Below, in pieces: positions 8,821 through 17,717 of a stretch of 64,000 bases of DNA (position 1 is its first letter; the number at the start of each line of letters is the position of its first letter). The translations under genes and the position numbers were made by a program. Location: assembly GCF_900114475.1 (NCBI RefSeq), contig NZ_FOTE01000001.1, forward strand, positions 846,229 to 910,228. Reading direction: 5' to 3'. The notes under the pieces are model-generated. The model saw only the letters and a program-made list of their open reading frames with translations, was not told the origin of the DNA and did not search any database. This DNA comes from Paenibacillus sp. 1_12. GTDB lineage: Bacteria > Bacillota > Bacilli > Paenibacillales > NBRC-103111.

Positions 8821-8862
8821 TTAAAAAGCATTGGAGCAGCCTGCTCTCAAGGAGGATGAACA

Positions 8863-10032
8863 GTGGAACGTTTATGGACGAAGCAGTTTACTCTCATGAC
8901 TATAGGAAATCTATTCCTATTTAACGCATTTTATATGCTGTATCCGACCTTGCCGCCTTACATCAAACAGATGGGTGGCAACGAATCGCAGGTCGGTCTG
9001 GCGATGGGCGCGTTTATGCTGTCCGCCGTTATTTTCCGACCGCTCGTCGGTGGGCTATTAGAAAGGTTCGGCAGGCGTCCGTTTATCGTCTGGGGGCTGC
9101 TTCTTTTCACCTTGGCGATGTATATGTATGAATGGGTAGGGGGAATTGTCGTTTTGATGGGGCTCAGAATCTTGCACGGGATGAGTTGGGCCGTTTCCAC
9201 AACCGCCACGACCACGGCGATTACAGATATGATCCCGTCCACCCGCCGCGGCGAGGGAATGGGGTGGTTTAGCACGTCCATGACCCTGGCTATGGCAATC
9301 GGCCCGATGTTCGGCATCTGGGTTACACAGAACCTATCGTACAGCGCCTTGTTTTTATTCGGCGTCGTCCTTTCTGCAGCAGCGCTGCTCCTGACGTTTG
9401 GTGCAAAAATGCCTTTCCAGCCGCATAAGGGCGCAAGAAAAATCGAATTGTTCGAAAAATCGGTCTTGCCCATTGCGGTATCGGTCTTTTTTCTATTTAT
9501 CGCTTATGGCGGCATTACCACCTTTGTTCCGCTGTTCGCTGACTCGATCCAGATCAATTCCGGAGCTTTCTTTCTGGCTTTTGCAGCAACGCTTGCATTG
9601 AGCCGTCCCATTTCGGGCAAACTTTCCGATCGGTACGGCGAGATATTTGTTATTGTACCAGCACTTATAATTACGATTTGTGCATTAATTGTCTTGAGCC
9701 TCTCCACCGGTTTGATTGGCGTTCTAGTATCAGCGGTGCTATTTGGCATCGGCTTCGGTTCCGCGCAGCCAGCTCTTCAAGCGGCAACGATACGTCTCGC
9801 CCGTTCGGACCGTAAAGGGGTCGCCATCGCCTCTATATCGACTGCTAATGACCTTGGCATTGGGCTAGGTGCGATCATGCTCGGCTGGGTCTCCCAGTAC
9901 ACAAGCTACCATGTATTGTTCGCGGTCAGCGCCTTGTCCGTTGCGTTTTCCTTGATACTTTTCACTTTTTTTGTAAAACGTTTGTTGAAAAACAAACAGT
10001 CTCTGAATGCCGATTCTGTTCCCTTCGAATGA
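8863..10032 (+). CDS. MFS transporter, probable drug/metabolite exporter
   Basis: A 389-residue major facilitator with twelve predicted membrane segments and the antiporter-type loop 2-3 motif (RPLVGGLLERFGRRP) near residues 60-75, as in 12-TMS drug:H+ exporters. The start is GTG 8863, with AAGGAGG eight bases upstream. It is divergent from a TetR gene, the usual arrangement for an inducible exporter, and is followed by a strong terminator shared with the convergent oxidoreductase gene. The substrate is unknown. Confidence 0.88.
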   Translation: MERLWTKQFTLMTIGNLFLFNAFYMLYPTLPPYIKQMGGNESQVGLAMGAFMLSAVIFRPLVGGLLERFGRRPFIVWGLLLFTLAMYMYEWVGGIVVLMGLRILHGMSWAVSTTATTTAITDMIPSTRRGEGMGWFSTSMTLAMAIGPMFGIWVTQNLSYSALFLFGVVLSAAALLLTFGAKMPFQPHKGARKIELFEKSVLPIAVSVFFLFIAYGGITTFVPLFADSIQINSGAFFLAFAATLALSRPISGKLSDRYGEIFVIVPALIITICALIVLSLSTGLIGVLVSAVLFGIGFGSAQPALQAATIRLARSDRKGVAIASISTANDLGIGLGAIMLGWVSQYTSYHVLFAVSALSVAFSLILFTFFVKRLLKNKQSLNADSVPFE

Positions 10033-10065
10033 ATTTATCAAATTATAGTCTAATAAACAACAATA

Positions 10066-10103
10066 AAAGCAGCAGGACAAGGAAAGCCCTTGCCTGCTGC
10101 TTT
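10066..10103. terminator. Bidirectional terminator
   Basis: AAAGCAGCAGG (10066-10076) pairs with CCTGCTGCTTT (10093-10103), and an inner CAAGG/CCTTG extends the stem. T-rich ends on both strands serve the convergent MFS and oxidoreductase genes. Confidence 0.85.
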
Positions 10104-10108
10104 ATCAT

Positions 10109-11272
10109 TTAACGCCCTGCCTTCAAGCTGCTTCCTGTTGTAATCGCCTGATCCTGAAAGTTCTCAACCGATGCTTTCTTCTCGTAGAAGTGAGTGGCAT
10201 TCGCTTGAATCCCTTCACGTGTATAGAAAGGATCGTCCGCGCTAATAGGGAAGGTAACCTTTTCCCCTGTGCTTGCAGATTTGTAAATCCCAAGAATCAG
10301 CTCAAGCGTACTGCGGCCGCTAATCCCATCGATGAGCAATGGAGCACCGGTTTCGATCGCTTGCAGCACATTATCTATTTGGCCCATATGGCCTTCGTAC
10401 GCAACCTCCGGCAGTTCCTCATACAGCTTGGTAATTTCCTGCTCCAGCTGAACATTCGGCTCAGGGAAACCATTGGCTTTCGAGCTCGAAGCTTTCAGCT
10501 TCCATGGTGCCGAGACACGCGCCTGCTTGCCTTGGAAAATAAGCTGCTGCTCTTCGCCATGATGGACGACCGAGCTTGTGATTTGGGCTAATGCACCGGA
10601 TGGAAAGCGCAGCATAGCAATGGACAAATCCTCAACCTCGGCATTGTCATGCGAAGTATTGCTCATGAATGCCTGAAGCTCGCTCGGACGACCCATCATC
10701 CACAGAAATGCATCGATATGATGCACAGCATGATTGAGTGTGCAGCCTCCGCCTTCCTTCTCCCAAGTGCCCCGCCACCACAGATCGTAATAGCAGTGTC
10801 CGCGCCACCAGAAGGAATCGACCTGAGCATGGACAATCGGGCCCATCAGTCCGCTATCCAGAACCGATTTCAACTTCATCATTGGCGTTTTAAAGCGATT
10901 TTGAGCGACTACCGAAAAGATTTTACCACTCTTACGGGCGGCTTCATTCATTTCATCGCATTCCTGCAGCGAGGATGCCATCGGCTTTTCAACCAGTACG
11001 TGCTTGCCTGCCTGCAAAAAATCTACAGCAATCGGCGCGTGGGTGTAAGGAGGTGTGCACACGGATATGAGGTCAATGTCCTGCCCCAACAGCTCTTTAT
11101 AATCGGAAACAGCTTTTGCGTTGGTCAGTTGGAATTGATCAATACGCGACTGTGCCTTGTCCACATAAATATCGCAAATGGCAACAATTTCACAGCGCTC
11201 CGAAAATTCCAAATAAGCTTTGATATGAGACGGGCTGATCGCTCCCGCTCCGATAATGGCTACCTTCAACAT
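10109..11272 (-). CDS. Gfo/Idh/MocA family oxidoreductase
   Basis: A 387-residue NAD(P)-dependent sugar or inositol dehydrogenase-like enzyme. The Rossmann motif GAGAISPSH opens the protein and the family EKP motif lies in GKHVLVEKPMASS near residue 95. The catalytic-region His residues occur in NHAVHHIDAFLWMMG. It is divergent from an AraC regulator (147-base gap), which suggests that regulator controls it in response to a sugar. The exact substrate cannot be read from the sequence. Confidence 0.88.
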   Translation of the reverse strand: MLKVAIIGAGAISPSHIKAYLEFSERCEIVAICDIYVDKAQSRIDQFQLTNAKAVSDYKELLGQDIDLISVCTPPYTHAPIAVDFLQAGKHVLVEKPMASSLQECDEMNEAARKSGKIFSVVAQNRFKTPMMKLKSVLDSGLMGPIVHAQVDSFWWRGHCYYDLWWRGTWEKEGGGCTLNHAVHHIDAFLWMMGRPSELQAFMSNTSHDNAEVEDLSIAMLRFPSGALAQITSSVVHHGEEQQLIFQGKQARVSAPWKLKASSSKANGFPEPNVQLEQEITKLYEELPEVAYEGHMGQIDNVLQAIETGAPLLIDGISGRSTLELILGIYKSASTGEKVTFPISADDPFYTREGIQANATHFYEKKASVENFQDQAITTGSSLKAGR

Positions 11273-11419
11273 AGCTGAATCCCTCCAGATTAATTTTTCA
11301 TATCTTCATCATAATCGAAGAGGGGCTTATTTTATGCAGCGATGTTGTGATAAAATGTTCATATCTTGCTATTATTAAAGCGATTTCATTATTATTGCAA
11401 AGCGTGGTGAATTCAGAGG

Positions 11420-12274
11420 ATGAGCATCGTCTCCGATCCGTTCCAATTTGACTATCGGCGAACGTCAGAGCTGCAATTTAGAGAAGTGTTTCATGCCCAC
11501 CCCCAAATGGAATTCACCTATGTACATAGAGGGAGCGGCAATTTAATTATCGAGGGCAAAACCTATTCCATCGAGCCCAGCACCTTAATGATATTCCAGC
11601 CTTTTCAGCTGCACCGCGTTCAAATGCATGTCACATCCGATTCACCATTTATCAGAACCGTCATGATGTTCGATCCTGCATTGCTGAAGCCTTATTGGGC
11701 CAGCTTTCCTGTCATTGAACGTTTTTTTCTCGATTTGCAGAAGCAAGCGAGCGGTAAACCCATCCATAGCATTCGGGAATCCGAGCCGATTATCACACAT
11801 TTAGGAACATTTAATGAGACACGTTCCAAATTGAACGAACACGAAATCAAGGAAGAATTCCATTTCTTCCTGCTTGGCTTCCTTCGTCAATTAAAGACAT
11901 TATGGCACAAGCCTGATGACGATCCCTCCATTCCTGCGAGAAGGCATCATCATCGGGCCGAAGAGGTTATGCAGTGGATCGAGGAGCACTATCAAGAGGC
12001 TTTCAACTTGGAACAGCTGGCTAAAGAGCTGCATTTGTCCCCTTACCATATCGCCCATTTGTTCAAGCAGGCTACCGGAGCGACTATAGTGGCTTACACG
12101 CAGGCAACGAGAATAAGGCACGCTTGTGTGCATCTGATCACTTCGTCATTAACCGTTCCTGAGATCGGTGCTCGAGTCGGAATTCCCAACCCTTCTTACT
12201 TCTGCCGTGTATTTCGCCAAACAATGGGAAGCACACCGCATCAATATCGGCTGCATATTCACAAAAGAACCTGA
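11420..12274 (+). CDS. AraC family transcriptional regulator
   Basis: A 284-residue regulator. The N-terminal cupin-type sensing domain (FHAHPQMEFTYVHRGSGNLI) lies near residues 23-45, and the double helix-turn-helix domain is at about 180-280 (WIEEHYQEAFNLEQLAKEL...YFCRVFRQTMGSTPHQYR). Its divergent partner is the Gfo/Idh/MocA gene, its probable target. AGAGG lies immediately before ATG 11420, closer than usual, so initiation may be weak. It converges on the SDR gene at 12306 with only about 30 bases between. Confidence 0.88.
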   Translation: MSIVSDPFQFDYRRTSELQFREVFHAHPQMEFTYVHRGSGNLIIEGKTYSIEPSTLMIFQPFQLHRVQMHVTSDSPFIRTVMMFDPALLKPYWASFPVIERFFLDLQKQASGKPIHSIRESEPIITHLGTFNETRSKLNEHEIKEEFHFFLLGFLRQLKTLWHKPDDDPSIPARRHHHRAEEVMQWIEEHYQEAFNLEQLAKELHLSPYHIAHLFKQATGATIVAYTQATRIRHACVHLITSSLTVPEIGARVGIPNPSYFCRVFRQTMGSTPHQYRLHIHKRT

Positions 12275-12305
12275 CTCTTCAGGATATATCGCAAACGGAT
12301 GCGGC

Positions 12306-13031
12306 CTACCAAGGCAATTCTTCACCGGTATCCGCTTCAACATAAATCGGCTGATCACGCTGGTGATCCTTCAGCGCTTCGATCCGGTTCCAGATATGTA
12401 CGGCTGCTTCCTCCGGCGTATACTTCCCTTTATCGCTCCAGGCTCCATGCATGAAGGTTTTCACCCAGCCTGGATGCAGCAGAAGTACACGTCCACCCTG
12501 CTTGCGAATGGTATTGTGAATAAGGGAGGAGCCCATGTTTAACGCTGTCTTTGCCATGCAGTATCCGAACCAGGCTTCACGTTGATTGTTCCCGATGCTG
12601 CCTGCCTCCGAGGAAATATTGACGATCAGCTTGCCGCCGTTCATGATCGTGCCGATTAAGGCATTCGACAAGCGGATTGCGCCGACTGCCGTAATATTGT
12701 ACACACGCTGGATTTCATCAAAGTCTATTGTGTCCTCCACCGTAGCCAGTGTATCGCCAAGTATCGCTGCATTATTGATCAGAAGGTCGAGCTTGTCTGT
12801 CTTACTCTCAATGAATGCAGCGGCTTCCCTTACGCTCTTGTCGCTGCCCACATCTAGTGTGATTACGTGCAGCTGCTCTGGAAACTGTTCTGTAAGCTGC
12901 TTCAACCCTTCATTGTCAGGCACGATACCGCCCGCAAATACCGTATGGCCCGCAGCAAGTAACTGTTGGGTCAATGCCAGTCCAATTCCTCTGTCGGTAC
13001 CCGATATGCAAACCGTCTTGTTATTCGCCAT
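12306..13031 (-). CDS. SDR family oxidoreductase
   Basis: A 241-residue short-chain dehydrogenase with GTDRGIG at the cofactor site, NNAA near 85 and the YCMAK catalytic motif near 160; SSEAGSIG supplies the catalytic Ser. It is the last gene of the minus-strand sugar importer operon. Its ATG directly follows the TAA stop of the ThuA gene, and its ribosome site (AAGGAG) lies inside that gene, so translation is coupled. Probably oxidises or reduces a product of the imported sugar; this is inference from position. Confidence 0.85.
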   Translation of the reverse strand: MANNKTVCISGTDRGIGLALTQQLLAAGHTVFAGGIVPDNEGLKQLTEQFPEQLHVITLDVGSDKSVREAAAFIESKTDKLDLLINNAAILGDTLATVEDTIDFDEIQRVYNITAVGAIRLSNALIGTIMNGGKLIVNISSEAGSIGNNQREAWFGYCMAKTALNMGSSLIHNTIRKQGGRVLLLHPGWVKTFMHGAWSDKGKYTPEEAAVHIWNRIEALKDHQRDQPIYVEADTGEELPW

Positions 13032-13739
13032 TTATGGTCTCTCCTTATCAGTTACCCAGACCACAGATCGCCTCAGCATTTCCCGCACCTCGGGTACGAG
13101 ATAAGCGTTCCGATCATGGCCCAGCAAGGTTTGATATACTCTTGAGTTTCGATATTGGCTTACCCAAGCAAGCGGTTCTTCCTTACCTGTAATCTTCGAT
13201 TGTGCTGCATACAAGGGATGGATATCCACATCACCCTCTTGGTCAAAATATAATTCATCTGAAATGATAAAAGATGCGATACCCTCTGTAATGGGGTGCG
13301 TATCGTCCGTCATAAACACTTCAAATTCGCCATACTTGTCATGCCGGCTTTTTCCATGATGATTCCAAGCTCGAGGCACGATACTGTGGTATTCCGGCCA
13401 TTCCGACTGCCCCGCCTCCGGCAGGGAGAAATGAAACGCGCCGTTAGCAAAGTGCAGAATCACAAACCCGCCGCCCTTTTCACCGAACTCAATTACATTC
13501 GCCTTGGCCTGCTCGCTCAGCTCGGTTGGGTCCTGCCAATTGCAGTAATTGAAAGCAATCGCATCATAATTAAGCAAGCTTTCATCCGCCAGGCTTTCAA
13601 TATCATAAGAAATCGTTACTTGAATTCCGCTGTGTTCCTCCAGCGCTTCCTGGATGAGCGGTGTTGTTTCCTCCCAGTTGTGCCATTTGTGATGGTCATT
13701 TCCTGAAATCAGCAGTACGTTGATGAGCTTACTTGTCAT
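13032..13739 (-). CDS. ThuA domain-containing protein
   Basis: About 235 residues of the ThuA (trehalose-utilisation-like, glutamine amidotransferase-fold) family. Early motif LLISGNDHHKWHNW, then FNYCNW and the GGGFVILHFANGAF strand-turn. ThuA-like proteins occur next to sugar importers and dehydrogenases and have been linked to oxidation of trehalose or related sugars; the chemistry is poorly known. ATG 13739 with GGAGAG upstream is preferred to an earlier ATG 18 bases away. Placed between the binding lipoprotein and the SDR gene, to which it is translationally coupled. Confidence 0.8.
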   Translation of the reverse strand: MTSKLINVLLISGNDHHKWHNWEETTPLIQEALEEHSGIQVTISYDIESLADESLLNYDAIAFNYCNWQDPTELSEQAKANVIEFGEKGGGFVILHFANGAFHFSLPEAGQSEWPEYHSIVPRAWNHHGKSRHDKYGEFEVFMTDDTHPITEGIASFIISDELYFDQEGDVDIHPLYAAQSKITGKEEPLAWVSQYRNSRVYQTLLGHDRNAYLVPEVREMLRRSVVWVTDKERP

Positions 13740-13819
13740 AGTTCTCTCTCCTCGCATCTAAGCATGATGGATCTGAATGTAAACTCAAGAGAGGCATAGC
13801 TGCCCCTCTCTGTGAATGT

Positions 13820-15349
13820 CTATTTTTTTCCTATTTTTGCATATTGCGCGCTGTACTCCTCAATAACCTTATCGCCGCCTGCTTTTTTCCACTGCTCAAT
13901 CGCTTGCTTCCAGCCTGCCTCATCCAGCTTGCCCAGCACGAATTTGGTACGGGCGTCATCAATGATCGGCTTTAATTCATTGCCCTTGGTCGTCTGTGTA
14001 TCGGATACAAGTGGATTGGTCGGATTATTAACGGCAATCGACTCATTCTCAATAATCATCTTACCATATTTCTCCATGAGCGGTGTTTCTTTACCTGTTG
14101 TTTTCGCGGAATATTTCGCTACCTGCAATTGAAGCAAGCTGGAGCCGATCTCTGTATCGAACAGCTTTTGATCGATGAAGGCTGGTTTATTGTCCTCCAT
14201 CTTATAATGTCTTCCCTCGATGCCCCATCCGAGTAGATCCAGCATCTTCTGATCGGACAGCTTATCAAAGAATCCCAGAATCTGCTTCAGCTCAGCCTCC
14301 GATTTCACACTGGATTTAGGGAACATAAACACGCTGTTATAACCTTGCCCGCCTGGTGATCTTTCCCCAGCAGGTCCTTTAATGCGGCTAACCACATCCA
14401 CGTCGGCCCCAGGGAAGGATTTGGTCAAGGATGCTTGATAGTTCGGCGCATCCAGCATGCTAGAGATAACTGCTCCCGATTTGCCCTGGTTCATATCATC
14501 CTTCTTTTGCTGATTGTTCAGCACAGGGAAATCCTGCTTGATCAGCTTCTCATCGTACAGCTTTTTATAAAATTTCATCGCTTCAAAATAAGCAGGCGAC
14601 ATGAAATCCGGGCTCAGCTTGCCGTCCTTTGCTTCCCATCCGTTCGGTGCGCCCATATACGAAGCGACGACCCCGAAGCCATCCATCGTTTTTTCATCGG
14701 TCAGCCCTACGGTATCCGCTTTTCCATTTTTGTCCGGATCGTTCAGTGTAAAGGCTTTCAGCACGTTATACAATTCGTCGATCGTTTTCGGCTCGCTCAA
14801 GCCGACATTTTTCAACCAGTCACTACGGAAAATAATACCGTTAGGTGCCAGGTCACGAGCGCGGAACACTCCATATATTTTGCCGTCCACACTGATATTA
14901 TCGAATACGGACTTATTCATTTTGGATAGGTTCGGATAATCCTTCAAGTACGGGCCAACTTCCCAGAACACGCCGGAACGAACGGCGGCCAGGATGTTGG
15001 AATCCTTATTATTTTGTACAAGCAGGGCCTTCGGCAGCTCACCGGAAGCAATCGTGACATTGACCTTTTCTTTATAAGAGGAATTGGGTACCCAGGAAAT
15101 ATCAAGCTTGGTATTGGTGTATTCCTCGATCCTCTTTTGCGCTTCGCTATCTGCTTTGGGTGGCTCGGAATACATAAGCGTCATGATGCTGAGCTTCAAC
15201 GGCCCCTTATTTTCTGTTGGCGCACTGCTGCCAGCGGTACCCGCCGCAGGAGTCTGGCCGCTGCCGCAGCCCGCTAGCAATGCCGCAGCACCTACCATGA
15301 TTCCCATAGTGGCGATGCCTGCTTTTTTTATACCGTTACGTCTGTTCAT
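13820..15349 (-). CDS. Extracellular solute-binding lipoprotein (LplA-like)
   Basis: A 509-residue sugar-binding protein of an ABC importer. The signal peptide ends in the lipobox LLAGC near residue 28, so it is lipid-anchored outside the membrane; a Ser/Thr/Gly-rich linker follows. The size and the repeated D.DKNGKADT calcium-loop-like segment near 205 fit the large LplA/YtcQ group of Paenibacillus. GGGGAGG lies before ATG 15349. It follows the two permease genes, and no ATPase gene is nearby, so a shared MsmX/MsiK-type ATPase elsewhere is likely. Confidence 0.88.
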   Translation of the reverse strand: MNRRNGIKKAGIATMGIMVGAAALLAGCGSGQTPAAGTAGSSAPTENKGPLKLSIMTLMYSEPPKADSEAQKRIEEYTNTKLDISWVPNSSYKEKVNVTIASGELPKALLVQNNKDSNILAAVRSGVFWEVGPYLKDYPNLSKMNKSVFDNISVDGKIYGVFRARDLAPNGIIFRSDWLKNVGLSEPKTIDELYNVLKAFTLNDPDKNGKADTVGLTDEKTMDGFGVVASYMGAPNGWEAKDGKLSPDFMSPAYFEAMKFYKKLYDEKLIKQDFPVLNNQQKKDDMNQGKSGAVISSMLDAPNYQASLTKSFPGADVDVVSRIKGPAGERSPGGQGYNSVFMFPKSSVKSEAELKQILGFFDKLSDQKMLDLLGWGIEGRHYKMEDNKPAFIDQKLFDTEIGSSLLQLQVAKYSAKTTGKETPLMEKYGKMIIENESIAVNNPTNPLVSDTQTTKGNELKPIIDDARTKFVLGKLDEAGWKQAIEQWKKAGGDKVIEEYSAQYAKIGKK

Positions 15350-15417
15350 TGTGAATTTGCCTCCCCTAATCTAATTGTATGTGAACGTATCCCGAACATC
15401 AATCGTCCGAACGCGTT

Positions 15418-16296
15418 TCAACCTTTTACGGAACCAAGCAGTACCCCTTTGGCAAAATGCTTCTGTAAAAAAGGGTATACGAGCAAAATCGGTACGGTTG
15501 AGATGACGATAACCGCCATCTTGATAATTTGCGGCGGCAGCGCCACAAAGTTCTGATCAAACTGGGTCGAGTCGCCAATCCCGCCTTGAGACAGGATAAC
15601 AATTTGCCGCAGCCATACCTGAATCGGCCACATTTTCGAATCGTTAATGTACAGAATGGCACTGAAAAAGGTGTTCCAATGGCCTACCGCATAAAATAAA
15701 GCGAAGGTTGCCAGCACGGGCGCAGATAAAGGAAGAACGATGCGCACCAATATGCCCGGATCACTGCAGCCGTCAATTTTGGCCGCTTCCTCCAGTCCTT
15801 CCGGCAGCTGCCGAAAGAAACTGACGACCACGATCAGATTAAAAGCGCTGATCGCATTCGGAATGAGCAAGGCCCAGTAGGTGTTCAGCAATCCCATTGC
15901 TTTCACGACGATAAAGGTCGGCAAGATGCCGCCATTAAACAGCATCGTGAACACAATCAGGATCATGCACAGCTTTCTTCCGTCAAAATCTTGTCTGGAT
16001 AACGGATAAGCCAGCAGCGAGGTAAAAATCAGATTGATCAACGTGCCCGCCACGGTAATGCCTATGGTCACCAACAGACTGTGAACGATCGTATCTGTCG
16101 AGAATATATAACGGTATCCCTCAAGTGAGAAGGTCGTCGGAAAAAGTATAAAGCCACGACGGAGCACCTCTTCCGGTTCTGCAAAGGACACCGACACGAT
16201 GTAAATAAACGGGATTATCGTGATTAAAGCGAATACGAGTAAAAAAGTATAATTAAAGCCGTCAAAGATACGGCTGCCCAAGCCTTTATTAACCAT
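15418..16296 (-). CDS. Carbohydrate ABC transporter permease (LplC/YtcP-like)
   Basis: A 292-residue inner-membrane subunit with six predicted helices and the EAA loop that contacts the ATPase (EAAKIDGCSDPGILVRIVLP, near 190). It belongs to the MalG-like group. It is second in the operon, 17 bases after the LplB-like permease, with AAGGGA before the ATG. Confidence 0.9.
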   Translation of the reverse strand: MVNKGLGSRIFDGFNYTFLLVFALITIIPFIYIVSVSFAEPEEVLRRGFILFPTTFSLEGYRYIFSTDTIVHSLLVTIGITVAGTLINLIFTSLLAYPLSRQDFDGRKLCMILIVFTMLFNGGILPTFIVVKAMGLLNTYWALLIPNAISAFNLIVVVSFFRQLPEGLEEAAKIDGCSDPGILVRIVLPLSAPVLATFALFYAVGHWNTFFSAILYINDSKMWPIQVWLRQIVILSQGGIGDSTQFDQNFVALPPQIIKMAVIVISTVPILLVYPFLQKHFAKGVLLGSVKG

Positions 16297-16313
16297 CCTG
16301 CACCATCCCTTTC

Positions 16314-17267
16314 TTAATACAGGCCGCTTTCACCGAATTTTTTAGCCATACGGTTCGCGCCCACTACAAGCACCAGTCCGATCAACGATTTGAACAAACC
16401 CACTGTTGTGCTGTAGCTGAATTGTCCCTGCTGGATACCGACATTGTAGACATACGTATCGAATACTTCCCCGACCTCGCGGTTCATGGAATTCAGCATC
16501 AGGAAAATTTGTTCAAATCCGGTATCCAGAAAGGATCCCAGTCTTAGAATGAACAGAATAACAATAACACCGCGAATCGCTGGAAGCGTGATATGCCAGA
16601 GCCGCCTGAAGCGTCCTGCTCCGTCAATCGTTGCCGCCTCATACAGCTGAGGGTCAACTCCTGCCAATGCTGCCAGGAAAATAATCGTTCCCCAGCCAGT
16701 TTCCTTCCATACGACCTGCGATACGATCATCGTTCGGAACCACTCGCTGGAAATCAAAAAGTCAATTTTGGGTATTCCCATGGATGCCAGCATATCATTG
16801 ACAATTCCACCTTCGGTTGTGAAGAAGATATAGGAAATCCCGACAACAACGACCCACGATACAAAATGCGGAATGTACACAATCGTTTGAATCGTTCGCT
16901 TGAAAGCTTCCTTGCGAATCTCATTCAACAATAAAGCCAATATAATCGGCAGTGGAAAAAAGAACACTAAATTGTAAATAGCCAATATCAGCGTGTTCTG
17001 GAACAGCATACCGAAGGAAGCATCAAAGAAAAAACGTTCAAAATGCTTCAATCCTACCCACTTGCTATTCATCATGCCGAGAGCCGGCTGATAGTCCTGA
17101 AAGGCAATAAGCAGCCCCCACATCGGAAAATATCGAAAAATAATAAAGAAGAGCATACCCGGAAGTGCCATCAGATACAGCCACCTGTTTTTCATCAGAC
17201 GCTGCATCCTTCGGCGGGCCTTGCTCCTGTTGGCCGTTTGAGCCGGTACGGAAGTCAGTTCCACCAA
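16314..17267 (-). CDS. Sugar ABC transporter permease (LplB-like)
   Basis: A 317-residue MalF-like permease with a basic N-terminus, six membrane segments and the EAA loop (YEAATIDGAGRFRRLWHITL, near 210). First gene of the operon. The start is probably TTG 17267, with GGAGG seven bases upstream. An ATG at 17271 has equal access to that site but is in another frame that does not encode the permease. Confidence 0.9.
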   Translation of the reverse strand: MVELTSVPAQTANRSKARRRMQRLMKNRWLYLMALPGMLFFIIFRYFPMWGLLIAFQDYQPALGMMNSKWVGLKHFERFFFDASFGMLFQNTLILAIYNLVFFFPLPIILALLLNEIRKEAFKRTIQTIVYIPHFVSWVVVVGISYIFFTTEGGIVNDMLASMGIPKIDFLISSEWFRTMIVSQVVWKETGWGTIIFLAALAGVDPQLYEAATIDGAGRFRRLWHITLPAIRGVIVILFILRLGSFLDTGFEQIFLMLNSMNREVGEVFDTYVYNVGIQQGQFSYSTTVGLFKSLIGLVLVVGANRMAKKFGESGLY

Positions 17268-17535
17268 TCATCGTCCTCCTTCATTCCTGTTGATAGCGTC
17301 AGCATACCAAGGACCTCGAATTGCCCTCAATAATCAACAGCGCTCCAATTGATTTTATCCAGAGATATCAAGGGTTTAGCAGCCATTATAATCACTAGCG
17401 TCCCTGATCCGTAATCATTGAAAGCACATTTGTCTTACCAGCTTTAGCCTACTTGCCTAAACCCTATTTATGGTAAATAGGATTAGCTCGTTGCTTCAGA
17501 TCGATTCCTTAAATCTAACTTCGCTTTGCACCAAA
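17268..17535. other. Upstream region of the Lpl-type operon with a palindrome
   Basis: This non-coding stretch should hold the operon promoter; a TATAAT on the minus strand (17390-17385) is a candidate -10 without a clear -35. The perfect palindrome CCTATTTA-TGG-TAAATAGG (17463-17481) is a possible operator, and a half-site CCTATTTA recurs near 17597. Nothing else is recognised. Confidence 0.35.
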
Positions 17536-17577
17536 CCAAAAAGCTGTCAGGGACATTTGTCCTTGACAGCCTTTTGG
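17536..17577 (-). terminator. Hairpin terminator after the methyltransferase-TPR gene
   Basis: CCAAAA(A)GCTGTCA pairs with TGACAGCCTTTTGG around an inner GGACA/TGTCC; the T-rich side is on the minus strand. From 17578 to 17717 nothing else is recognised. Confidence 0.7.
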
Positions 17578-17717
17578 ATACCCAAGCGTAGTTCCTATTT
17601 ACGATACGCTGTTAGAAAATGGTAACGTAATCAGCCAACAGACGCTGATGGTGTAACTCTTCGTTGGAAGTTACTTATGCAGGGGTAGTCAGCTTTATCC
17701 ATTGCTTTCTGCAGCTG

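Noticed and set aside
8664-8862. Known riboswitch or T-box before the MFS gene
   Set aside because: No conserved core of a class I know (no T-box sequence, no guanidine-type ACGR loops), and no terminator.
8685-8924. 79-codon frame with CLDCMGCGE in the MFS leader
   Set aside because: Weak ribosome site, runs out of frame into the MFS gene and overlaps the leader hairpin; kept only as a remark in a finding.
14435-14929. 164-codon plus-strand frame
   Set aside because: Antisense shadow of the LplA-like binding protein.
17065-17271. 68-codon minus-strand frame starting at ATG 17271
   Set aside because: Although its ATG is well spaced from GGAGG, the frame lacks any domain; the overlapping TTG frame encodes a clear permease.
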